This document shows, piece after piece, positions 6,390 to 11,914 of a stretch of DNA of 11,914 bases (within the stretch, counting starts at the first letter, position 1; every line of letters starts with the position of its first letter). This DNA is from CAYNJW01 sp964397665 (GTDB taxonomy: Archaea > Nanobdellota > Nanobdellia > Pacearchaeales > GW2011-AR1). The position numbers and the translations under genes were made by a program. Where the stretch lies: positions 1-11,914 of the forward strand of contig CAYNJW010000014.1 of NCBI GenBank assembly GCA_964397665.1, written 5' to 3'. The notes under the pieces were generated by a model. The model searched no databases and was not told where the DNA came from. It was given only the letters and a program-made list of their open reading frames with translations.

Positions 6390-7493
6390 CTATTCAAAGA
6401 CTACAATTTCTCTACCTATTAAAGAATCTTCTCTGAATTCCTTTATTGGAAATTCAACATGGTCAAATCTTGCCAATCTAAGACCTGTTTGAGAACAAAT
6501 CCTTCCCAAATCTACAGAATGATTTCTAATGAAAGGCATTGTTGTTGCAATCTTTGCTCCTGGACGTTTAATCTCAACCATCCTCTTTAAGACTGAAATA
6601 AACAAAGTTTCAAAACCTTTAAGATGAGATTTAGCATCTTTATTACTTGGTTTACTTCTAACAACTGCTCCTAAATCTGGTTCTGTTGCAATTCCTCCAA
6701 CTTTCATATTTGGAGCTTTCCTAGAATCTTGTGCTAATAATTTATAAGTTGCCTCTAAACCATATCTCTTATCAATCCACTTGAGATTCTTTTTTGCAGA
6801 TTCTATTGCTTTTTTATCTTTATCGACACCATAGACATTAATCTTTTTCAATAATGCTTCTTGAAGAATGCCTCCCACACCACAAAAAGGATCAAGTAAC
6901 AAATCACCTTCTTGAACCTGAGATAAATTAATTAAAATCTTTGCCAATCTTGGTGATATTGCCAAACTTTCTCTTCTTACTGGTTTTTTCATATCTCTTT
7001 CTTTAATCTCTGCAAAGGAATAATCTTGTTCAACAGTTCCAAAATAAATTAAGTCATCCAAGTCAAAACCAAAAAATTCAACATCTGCGTTTGGAATTAA
7101 AATCGTTTCAGATTTTTGTAATTTTAACTGTCTTCTACCTCTTTTTAACATTGCCTTTCTCTTTTCTCTTTTAAATTTATTACCTACAACATCTCCAATT
7201 GCGTAACCGATAATAGAATAAGTAAACTTATCACTTTCTATTAATTCTTCATCATCAATATAAATCAAAAAATTGTTATGGTCTCCTTTAAAAGTTATCC
7301 TTCCAAGTTTTATAATACCTCCAAAATCCTGTATATTTAAATTTGGGTCTTCTTGAAAACCCATTATCAGCATGTTTCTCTCAAATGAAATCTTATTAAA
7401 TTCTATTCCTCGACCAGACAAATACGCAACTAACTCTGCATAAGACAATTCTGGATTTCTACCAAAGACAAAAAAATATTCTGTTTTACTCAT
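6390..7493 (-). CDS. Trm11/Trm-G10-like THUMP-domain RNA methyltransferase, atypical motif IV
   Basis: A 367-residue protein of the COG1041 group (archaeal Trm-G10, eukaryotic Trm11), SAM-dependent enzymes that methylate N2 of G10 in tRNA. The N-terminal half has the hallmarks of the RNA-binding region: FVFGRNPELSYAELVAYL (8-25), FGGIIKLGRI (57-66) and a basic stretch GNKFKREKRKAMLKRGRR (104-121). Then follow the linker ERDMKKPVRRESLAISPRLA (165-184) and a Rossmann methyltransferase domain. Motif I is DPFCGVGG (201-208), the acidic ribose contact is in GVDKD (222-226) and Asp256 matches motif III. Motif IV, normally DPPY in Trm-G10, reads TEPDLG (270-275), lacking the usual Asp/Asn-Pro-Pro-aromatic. 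Activity or substrate may therefore differ from Trm-G10. SAM binding looks intact. The ATG at 7493 fits a TATA-like box 26 nt upstream, divergent from the guaB-like gene. Confidence 0.88.
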   Translation of the reverse strand: MSKTEYFFVFGRNPELSYAELVAYLSGRGIEFNKISFERNMLIMGFQEDPNLNIQDFGGIIKLGRITFKGDHNNFLIYIDDEELIESDKFTYSIIGYAIGDVVGNKFKREKRKAMLKRGRRQLKLQKSETILIPNADVEFFGFDLDDLIYFGTVEQDYSFAEIKERDMKKPVRRESLAISPRLAKILINLSQVQEGDLLLDPFCGVGGILQEALLKKINVYGVDKDKKAIESAKKNLKWIDKRYGLEATYKLLAQDSRKAPNMKVGGIATEPDLGAVVRSKPSNKDAKSHLKGFETLFISVLKRMVEIKRPGAKIATTMPFIRNHSVDLGRICSQTGLRLARFDHVEFPIKEFREDSLIGREIVVFE

Positions 7494-7514
7494 AGATTTA
7501 CAAAAGAAAAAGGA

Positions 7515-7522
7515 CTTTTAAA
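7515..7522 (-). promoter_or_regulatory. TATA-like box of the methyltransferase gene
   Basis: TTTAAAAG on the minus strand, centred about 25 nt before the ATG at 7493. It is a weaker match than the others in the window, but at the right distance for a leaderless start. Confidence 0.4.
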
Positions 7523-7591
7523 GTTGTCTAAAGAAATAAAATCAAATTCTTAGATTATTAACTACAAAGTATATATTAAATAACCTACATA

Positions 7592-7599
7592 TTTATATA
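7592..7599 (+). promoter_or_regulatory. TATA box of the guaB-like gene
   Basis: TTTATATA, centred about 24 nt before the ATG at 7620, with no Shine-Dalgarno sequence between. The 126-nt region between the two divergent genes holds nothing else that I can recognise; a second AT-rich patch, TATATTAAATAA, lies at 7572-7583. Confidence 0.6.
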
Positions 7600-7619
7600 A
7601 AATCTTAACAAATAATTTT

Positions 7620-8657
7620 ATGGCAAGAATAATTGGAAAAGGATATTCTTATGATGATGTATTAATCGTTCCAAAATATAATAAAATAAGATCTAGAAAA
7701 GAAGTTGAATTTAAAACAAAAGTTACTAGAAATTATTCAATTAACTTACCAATTATTGCTGCAAATATGGATACTGTTTGTGAATCTGAAATGGCAATTT
7801 CTCTTGGAAAACTTGGAGGTCTCGGTGTTCTACATAGATTTATGACACCTGAAATGGAAGCTGAACAGGTTAAAAAAGTGAAAAAAGAGAAATTAGTTTG
7901 TGCAGCTGCAGTCGGAATTAAGGATTATAAAGAACGTGTTCCAAAACTTGCTAAAGCAGGTGTAAATATCTTAGTATTAGACATAGCACATGGACATTCA
8001 AAATATACTGGAAAAACTTTGGATTGGATTAAAGAAAATTATCCAGAATTAGATGTGATGTGTGGAAATATTGCAACAAAAGATGCTGCAGAATATTTTT
8101 TATCCAAAGGTGCAGATGCAATTAAAGTAGGAATTGGTCCTGGTTCAATGTGTACTACAAGAATTATGTCCGGTGCAGGAGTTCCACAGATTACTGCAAT
8201 AATGGATGTTTATGAAGCTACCCATGGAGAAATACCTATCTGTGCTGATGGCGGAATTAAATTTCCTGGAGATGTTGTAAAGGCAATAGGTGCTGGAGCA
8301 GATACAGTAATGTTAGGATTTATATTGGCTGGGACTAAAGAATCACCTGGAAAAATTATAAAAAAGAAAGGAAAACTTTTCAAAGCTTATCGTGGAATGG
8401 CATCATATGATGCAACAATTAAAAAATTAGAATTAAACAAAGAAAAAAAGGAAATTATCTCAATTGAAGGTGTTTCAACAGTAATCAACTTTAAAGGAAA
8501 AATAGAACCCATTATTAAGAAATTTCTTGGAGGGTTAGCTTCTGGAATGACTTATATTGGTGCTAAAAATATGAAAAATATCATTGGTAAAATAGATTTT
8601 ATATCTATGACTTCTGCAGGAAGAGGTGAGAGTATTGCCCATGGAAAAAAAGATTAA
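7620..8657 (+). CDS. guaB: IMP dehydrogenase / GMP reductase family enzyme without CBS domains
   Basis: A 345-residue cytosolic TIM-barrel enzyme of purine nucleotide metabolism. The N-terminus SYDDVLIVPKYNKIRSR (10-26) and AANMDTV (47-53) are family signatures. The IMP/GMP phosphate and active-site loop is GIGPGSMCTTR (171-181), with catalytic Cys178 and Thr180. ADGGIKFPGD (209-218) is the second phosphate site, and the mobile flap begins at YRGMAS (257-262). IMPDH usually carries a CBS pair after about residue 90; here the barrel is uninterrupted, as in GMP reductases and CBS-less IMPDHs. The evidence on the reaction is mixed. AANMDTV and a flap lacking the Arg-Tyr pair used by IMPDH for hydrolysis favour GMP reductase. 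GGLASGM (304-310) and GRGESIAHG (334-342, like the ESHxH end) favour IMPDH. The symbol names the family; the paralogue call is open. It has its own leaderless promoter. Confidence 0.88.
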   Translation: MARIIGKGYSYDDVLIVPKYNKIRSRKEVEFKTKVTRNYSINLPIIAANMDTVCESEMAISLGKLGGLGVLHRFMTPEMEAEQVKKVKKEKLVCAAAVGIKDYKERVPKLAKAGVNILVLDIAHGHSKYTGKTLDWIKENYPELDVMCGNIATKDAAEYFLSKGADAIKVGIGPGSMCTTRIMSGAGVPQITAIMDVYEATHGEIPICADGGIKFPGDVVKAIGAGADTVMLGFILAGTKESPGKIIKKKGKLFKAYRGMASYDATIKKLELNKEKKEIISIEGVSTVINFKGKIEPIIKKFLGGLASGMTYIGAKNMKNIIGKIDFISMTSAGRGESIAHGKKD

Positions 8658-8692
8658 TAATCCCTTAATCACTTTTAAGAAGCTACAGCAAT

Positions 8693-8700
8693 CTATATAA
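8693..8700 (+). promoter_or_regulatory. TATA box of the metallophosphoesterase gene
   Basis: CTATATAA lies about 60 nt before the main ATG at 8757, unlike the 24-28 nt seen for other genes here. Transcription would start near 8721-8725, giving an mRNA leader of about 32-36 nt. A 6-bp inverted repeat, AGAAGC (8678-8683) and GCTTCT (8710-8715), flanks the box. Confidence 0.5.
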
Positions 8701-8722
8701 AGAACTGGGGCTTCTAATTAGC

Positions 8723-8755
8723 ATGGATAAAAAAACTGAGAGGTTTTATTTCTAA
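8723..8755 (+). CDS. Possible leaderless upstream ORF, 10 codons
   Basis: ATG at 8723 sits where transcription from the TATA box should begin and opens a 10-codon frame, MDKKTERFYF, whose TAA ends one base before the main ATG at 8757. If initiation is leaderless, as elsewhere in this window, ribosomes would translate this peptide first and could pass to the main gene by termination-reinitiation. It is too short for coding statistics, and may be chance. Confidence 0.35.
   Translation: MDKKTERFYF
8740..8744 (+). promoter_or_regulatory. Shine-Dalgarno-like GAGGT before the metallophosphoesterase ATG
   Basis: GAGGT, complementary to the usual archaeal 16S 3' end, ends 12 nt before the ATG at 8757. 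The spacing is somewhat long. It is the only such site I noticed ahead of a start in this window, and it lies inside the putative uORF. Confidence 0.35.
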
Positions 8756-8756
8756 G

Positions 8757-10181
8757 ATGGTACGCGGTTATATTTTAACTGCTGCACAAAGTACATATTA
8801 TAAAAAATTTGATAAAAACACGGGTGAAGAAGTTCTATTAAAATGGGGTGGAAAAGGAAATAGTGCAGTATTGAATGAAAATTTATATAAGGGATTACGA
8901 ACATTTGCAAAAGAAAGAGATGCTGAATTAAGAATTTTACCAATTCAAGGAAAAATGATTCGTGAAAATCAATTACATGAATCACTAAGAGATTTACCAG
9001 AGTTATATGATTGGAGTAAACACGAAAAATTAAATAGGAATATTTCACAGTCAAATATTCGTGTTCCTCCACAAAATGTTGATCCTGCAACTTCAAGACA
9101 ACATTTACCTGCAAAATATCGTTCAACGTTGGTGTATCCACATTCAAAACAAAGATTATTAACTGTTGCTTCATTTAATTCACAATTACCACGATTACTT
9201 GCCACTACTGGCTGTCTTACAACGCCGAATTATAATAGAAAAAATGACAAGGGTGATCAAGCTGTGAGAGACCATGTAATGGGTGCACTTTATGTTGAAA
9301 TTATAAATGAAACACATTATAATCTCAGATTCTTAACTTCAACAAAAAATGGAAAATTTGTTGACATGGGCAAAACATATGATGGAACTAGAAGAACAAC
9401 TAAAGCAGGTATTGAAGCATTAGTTTTAGGAGATATACATTGGGGTGAACATGAACAAAAAACAATAGAAGCTAATTATGAAATGATTGATTTTTTTAAA
9501 CCAAAACGATTAATCTTACATGATTTTTTTAATGGTGGGAGCATTTCACATCATGAGGCAAATAAACCATTATATCGTGCGAAAAAATATAACTCTGGTG
9601 GATTAATTCTTGAACAAGAATTAAAATCCTTATTTACTGAAATGATTCACCTTTCTAAAATGATGGGAAAAAGAAAAATAGAAATAGTTCATTCAAATCA
9701 TGATGATTTTTTACCAAAATATCTTGAAGCGGGAGAATGGAGAAATCATGATTTATGGAATGCTGAACTTTGTCATACTCTTGGCGGAAGAATCATTTCA
9801 AATAATGTTGCTGAAGATATGTATCTAAAAGAAGCATTATCTATGTTTGGAAAAATTCCTTCAAATGTTCATTTCTTAGGTCTTAGATCTGATTTAAAAC
9901 CACAAGGTTTCCAACTTGCAAGTCACGGACACAAAGGCATTAATGGTGCAAGGGGTGGAAAAGCAAACTCAAGAGAAAAATCTCTTGGAAAAAGCATTTC
10001 AGGACATACGCATGCACCTGAACAGTTTAGAGATGCATATATTGTTGGAACCTCTTCTAGAACAGACCTTGAATATATGGCTGGTTCTTCATCTTCTGCA
10101 ATGGCTGCAAATGCTGTGCTATATAACAACGGAAAAGTACAAATTTTACCAGTTATTAAAGGAAAATGGGGAAAAGATTAA
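8757..10181 (+). CDS. Phage-type calcineurin-like metallophosphoesterase (Mre11-like nuclease candidate)
   Basis: A 474-residue soluble protein. The C-terminal part (about 218-450) is a calcineurin-like metallophosphoesterase with all metal-ligand motifs in order: GDIHWG (225-230, Asp226 and His228), LHDFFNG (254-260, Asp256), SNHDD (313-317), SHGHKG (389-394) and GHTH (416-419). The N-terminal region (1-215) is not a known catalytic domain. From memory it resembles tailed-phage metallophosphoesterase proteins, which share an opening like YILTAAQ, RDAELRILP (54-62), a PHSKQRLLTV-like segment (128-137), ATTGCLTTPNY (149-159) and DHVMGALYVE (172-181). A DNA-directed nuclease role is inferred; phosphatase activity is the alternative. 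No other phage gene is nearby, so this may be a single captured gene or a remnant. The leader and uORF upstream are unlike those of its neighbours. Confidence 0.85.
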   Translation: MVRGYILTAAQSTYYKKFDKNTGEEVLLKWGGKGNSAVLNENLYKGLRTFAKERDAELRILPIQGKMIRENQLHESLRDLPELYDWSKHEKLNRNISQSNIRVPPQNVDPATSRQHLPAKYRSTLVYPHSKQRLLTVASFNSQLPRLLATTGCLTTPNYNRKNDKGDQAVRDHVMGALYVEIINETHYNLRFLTSTKNGKFVDMGKTYDGTRRTTKAGIEALVLGDIHWGEHEQKTIEANYEMIDFFKPKRLILHDFFNGGSISHHEANKPLYRAKKYNSGGLILEQELKSLFTEMIHLSKMMGKRKIEIVHSNHDDFLPKYLEAGEWRNHDLWNAELCHTLGGRIISNNVAEDMYLKEALSMFGKIPSNVHFLGLRSDLKPQGFQLASHGHKGINGARGGKANSREKSLGKSISGHTHAPEQFRDAYIVGTSSRTDLEYMAGSSSSAMAANAVLYNNGKVQILPVIKGKWGKD

Positions 10182-10189
10182 TTAAAATC

Positions 10190-10194
10190 TTTTT
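10190..10194 (+). terminator. Oligo-T candidate terminator after the metallophosphoesterase gene
   Basis: A run of five T begins 9 nt after the stop codon, upstream of the next promoter. T-run termination is normal in archaea; evidence is limited to the run itself. Confidence 0.35.
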
Positions 10195-10204
10195 ATAACT
10201 AACA

Positions 10205-10212
10205 TATATAAA
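10205..10212 (+). promoter_or_regulatory. TATA box of the HAD-fold gene
   Basis: TATATAAA, centred about 25 nt before the ATG at 10234. It indicates a separate leaderless transcript rather than an operon with the metallophosphoesterase. Confidence 0.6.
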
Positions 10213-10233
10213 CTTCATTAACAAATTTTTAGT

Positions 10234-10968
10234 ATGGAATATAAGGCATATAGTTTTGATTTAGATGATAATTTATTAACCTTGCCAACAAAAGTAACTC
10301 TTGCTAATAATCAAGGAGAAAAGAAAAAATATTCAACAAAGAATTTTGAAAAAATAAGAACTCACTTAACAAAAAATAATTTAAAAATAACTAAAGAATC
10401 TTTTAAAAATTTTAGAGATGATAAAGAATTTTTTAAAGATTTAAAAAAATCAAAGAAAGCTGGAAGTTGGAAGTATCTTTTAGATTGTATATTCGAAAAG
10501 GGAAGTATTTTCGCAATAATTACCGCAAGAGGACATAGTAAAGAAACATTAAGAATGGGATTAAAAGAAAAAATCTTAGAAGATATCTCAAAAGAAAAAT
10601 TAAAGAATTTTGTAAGTTTATTTAAACAAAAATTTAAAGACAATATAAAAAACAAAACTCCTGAGGAGGTATTCGATATTTATTTAAATTATTGTAAATT
10701 TTATCCTTGTACAAATGATTTAATTTTGAATAAATATGGAAAAGATAAAACAATAAGTGAAATAAAAGTTGCAGCATTTAAAGATTTTAGAAAATACATA
10801 AAAAAATATCTCAAAGAGAATTTTAATGAATCTGTAGAATTGCAAATTGGTTTTTCAGATGATTCAACAGCACATTTAAGTTCAATCGCGAATTCTATTC
10901 TAAAAGATTATGGATTTTTCTTCTTCCAAACAAAGAAATCTGGAATAAGTGAATTTATTTCTTCTTAG
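10234..10968 (+). CDS. HAD-superfamily-like hydrolase, function unknown
   Basis: A 244-residue Lys-rich soluble protein. The N-terminus YSFDLDDNLLTLPTKV (6-21) matches HAD motif I (DxDx) with Asp9 nucleophile and Asp11 acid/base, but Asn13 replaces the common Thr/Val. Motif II is probably Thr97 in FAIITARG (93-100). A lysine in SEIKVAAFKDF (175-185) could be motif III. Motif IV is GFSDDS (206-211), with Asp209 and Asp210 for magnesium. About 60-65 residues between motif I and motif II would make a small cap, and a helical Lys-rich insert occupies about 100-175. It fits a phosphatase-type HAD acting on an unknown phosphate ester; similar DLDDN-type proteins occur in DPANN and phages as I recall them, without known substrate. 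Its last 14 bp overlap the convergent DUF4349 gene. Confidence 0.75.
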   Translation: MEYKAYSFDLDDNLLTLPTKVTLANNQGEKKKYSTKNFEKIRTHLTKNNLKITKESFKNFRDDKEFFKDLKKSKKAGSWKYLLDCIFEKGSIFAIITARGHSKETLRMGLKEKILEDISKEKLKNFVSLFKQKFKDNIKNKTPEEVFDIYLNYCKFYPCTNDLILNKYGKDKTISEIKVAAFKDFRKYIKKYLKENFNESVELQIGFSDDSTAHLSSIANSILKDYGFFFFQTKKSGISEFISS

Positions 10969-11833
10969 ATTTATTAAATTTCAAATAAATAATTCTTGAA
11001 ATAAAGTAAATTATAACCCAAGGTAAAACTCTGAAAAATAAACTAATAAGAAGATTAAAACTATCGATAAAATCTTTCAATAAATTTGAAATACTTACAA
11101 AAACTACATTTGAATAAAAAGACTTCTTTTCAGTCATAGTAAAATAAATTGTAACATATTCAATTTGTTCATCTTTTCTATTAAGTGAATTTTCAAGATA
11201 TTTTATTCTCCTCTCTTGATTAAAAATTCTATCATTTAAATTAATCTTATCATTAATTTCACTAACTTCAGAATACATTTCTAAATATCTATTTAACCTT
11301 TCTTTTTCAGACGCTAATTCAATTTCAAGATTTTTATAATTTCCAGTGATATCTTTCAAATTTGAATCAATATATTCAATCTCCCCGTATCTTTTCAACT
11401 CTTCTAGAACAAGAGAATAATTTTTAATATCAACCTTAAGATAATAATTTCCACTTAATTTAGAACTTCTTCCTTCACCAATTTTACGAACATTTTTACT
11501 TAAAACTAAAGAATTTGTAGAAGTAAAAAGGTCAATTAAATCTTTTTCAAGTTTATAAAAACTTCCACGTTTTATCTCAATTTCGAGAGATGTAGTTGTA
11601 ATAATTTTTCTTGAATTTTCTTCTGGTGCAAAATCTTCCCCAGAATAAACACCCACCATAGAAGATTTATAATTTTGATTGTTTAATCGTTGAGAATCAG
11701 AGCCATGAGATAACAGATTTTGTGAAGAATTAGTAATCAAAGAAATATTTGATACAAAGATTAAAACCACAAAGATTAAAACCACAATTAACCAATTGTT
11801 CTTAAAAACTTCAAATTGATTTTTAATAGTCAT
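10955..11833 (-). CDS. DUF4349-type membrane protein
   Basis: A 292-residue protein with the arrangement of the DUF4349 family (function unknown). An N-terminal membrane anchor (about 13-33) is followed by a Ser/Asn-rich spacer and an extracytoplasmic domain that opens with RKIITTTSLEIEIKRGSF (75-92). Further landmarks are YYLKVDIKNYSLVLEELKRYGEIEYID (130-156, the step where the family discusses side-by-side ferredoxin-like repeats split by a helix) and DITGNYKNLEIEL (161-173). A charged coiled coil spans about 165-220 and a second membrane helix about 259-285, ending in a basic tail (KFNKSKKK). Both ends are probably cytoplasmic, with the middle outside. DUF4349 proteins are found across bacteria and archaea and may sense or organise the envelope; that is speculation. 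The ATG at 11833 fits a TATA box at the right distance. Its 3' end overlaps the HAD-like gene tail to tail. Confidence 0.85.
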   Translation of the reverse strand: MTIKNQFEVFKNNWLIVVLIFVVLIFVSNISLITNSSQNLLSHGSDSQRLNNQNYKSSMVGVYSGEDFAPEENSRKIITTTSLEIEIKRGSFYKLEKDLIDLFTSTNSLVLSKNVRKIGEGRSSKLSGNYYLKVDIKNYSLVLEELKRYGEIEYIDSNLKDITGNYKNLEIELASEKERLNRYLEMYSEVSEINDKINLNDRIFNQERRIKYLENSLNRKDEQIEYVTIYFTMTEKKSFYSNVVFVSISNLLKDFIDSFNLLISLFFRVLPWVIIYFISRIIYLKFNKSKKK

Positions 11834-11854
11834 AATTAATTAAATTATACAGCC

Positions 11855-11862
11855 TATTTAAA
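11855..11862 (-). promoter_or_regulatory. TATA box of the DUF4349 gene
   Basis: TTTAAATA on the minus strand, centred 25 nt before the ATG at 11833 and starting 13 nt downstream of the tRNA 3' end. The DUF4349 gene is therefore probably not just read through from the tRNA. Confidence 0.55.
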
Positions 11863-11874
11863 TCTTATTTAAAA

Positions 11875-11914
11875 TCCCTCCACCCAGAATCGAACTGGGA
11901 TAACGCGGGCTCTG
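11875..11914 (-). tRNA. tRNA gene, 3' half only (cut by window edge; isotype uncertain)
   Basis: On the minus strand the T arm is perfect: stem CCCAG, loop TTCGATT, stem CTGGG, followed by the acceptor 3' strand TGGAGGG and discriminator A73. CCA is not encoded; TTTT follows at once (11874-11871), a likely terminator. Upstream are a short variable loop (about GTTAT), an anticodon-stem strand (CCCGC) and then CAGAG at the edge. The acceptor strand implies a C1-G72 pair with A73, which in archaea is typical of tRNA-Tyr. The bases CAGAG do not match a Tyr anticodon loop, unless an intron sits after position 37. An alternative alignment (anticodon ending CA, such as Trp) is possible. The variable loop is too short for Leu or Ser. 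Confidence 0.85.

Noticed and set aside
8752..9205. Open frames on the minus strand within the metallophosphoesterase gene
   Set aside because: They are antisense to a gene with full catalytic motifs, lack promoters and show no recognisable protein features.
9916..10185. Alternative-frame open reading frames at the 3' end of the metallophosphoesterase gene, on both strands
   Set aside because: The main frame there carries the GHTH metal-binding motif and continues to its stop. The others are by-products of its codon bias.
1..11914. CRISPR array, insertion sequence, prophage block or attachment site
   Set aside because: I saw no regularly spaced repeats, transposase, integrase, phage structural gene or direct repeats flanking the phage-type gene. 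The tRNA at the right edge has no visible repeated copy of its 3' end elsewhere in the window.

Overview
The window looks like chromosomal DNA of an AT-rich archaeon, most likely a small-genome DPANN lineage (Pacearchaeota, Woesearchaeota or a relative). The evidence is as follows. Almost every gene has an archaeal TATA box centred about 24-28 nt upstream of its ATG and no Shine-Dalgarno sequence, which is a leaderless architecture. The gene content is archaeal: a free-standing MetRS beta-type tRNA-binding domain, an archaeal-type PEP synthase and a Trm11/Trm-G10-like THUMP methyltransferase. A secreted protein with an Ig-like and a thrombospondin-type domain is also typical of DPANN. A run of exactly 100 N (4514-4613) shows that this is a scaffolded draft or metagenome assembly. 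The lineage is inferred, not proven.

Layout from left to right. Positions 1-378 (minus) hold the N-terminal part of an MFS transporter cut by the window edge. Positions 409-996 (minus) encode a five-helix membrane protein of unknown function. A divergent promoter region then leads to a two-gene operon: a MetRS beta / tRNA-binding OB-fold protein (1084-1422) coupled by a 1-nt overlap to a small unknown protein (1422-1748). Next is ppsA (1787-4447), with an unusual acidic C-terminal tail of about 135 residues. The assembly gap follows and truncates a secreted surface protein on the minus strand (beta-helix, Ig-like domain, TSP1-like domain). A small secreted protein with a PEP-CTERM-like sorting tail (5781-6338, minus) and a Trm11/Trm-G10-like RNA methyltransferase with an altered motif IV (6390-7493, minus) follow.

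On the plus strand come an IMP dehydrogenase/GMP reductase family enzyme without CBS domains (7620-8657), a phage-type Mre11/calcineurin-like metallophosphoesterase (8757-10181) and a HAD-fold protein (10234-10968). The HAD gene overlaps by 14 bp the convergent end of a DUF4349 membrane protein (10955-11833, minus). The window closes in the 3' half of a minus-strand tRNA gene.

Most genes have their own promoter, so this is a patchwork of independent units rather than one pathway. Housekeeping roles are central carbon (ppsA), purine nucleotides (guaB-like) and tRNA function (MetRS beta, methyltransferase, tRNA). They are interspersed with a cell-surface pair and one gene of apparent phage ancestry. 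The strongest leads are three: the PEP-CTERM-like tail in an archaeon, the phage-type metallophosphoesterase with a leadered and possibly uORF-controlled start, and the degenerate catalytic motif of the methyltransferase. I saw no CRISPR array, insertion sequence or rRNA. No stretch longer than 300 bases is without a gene.
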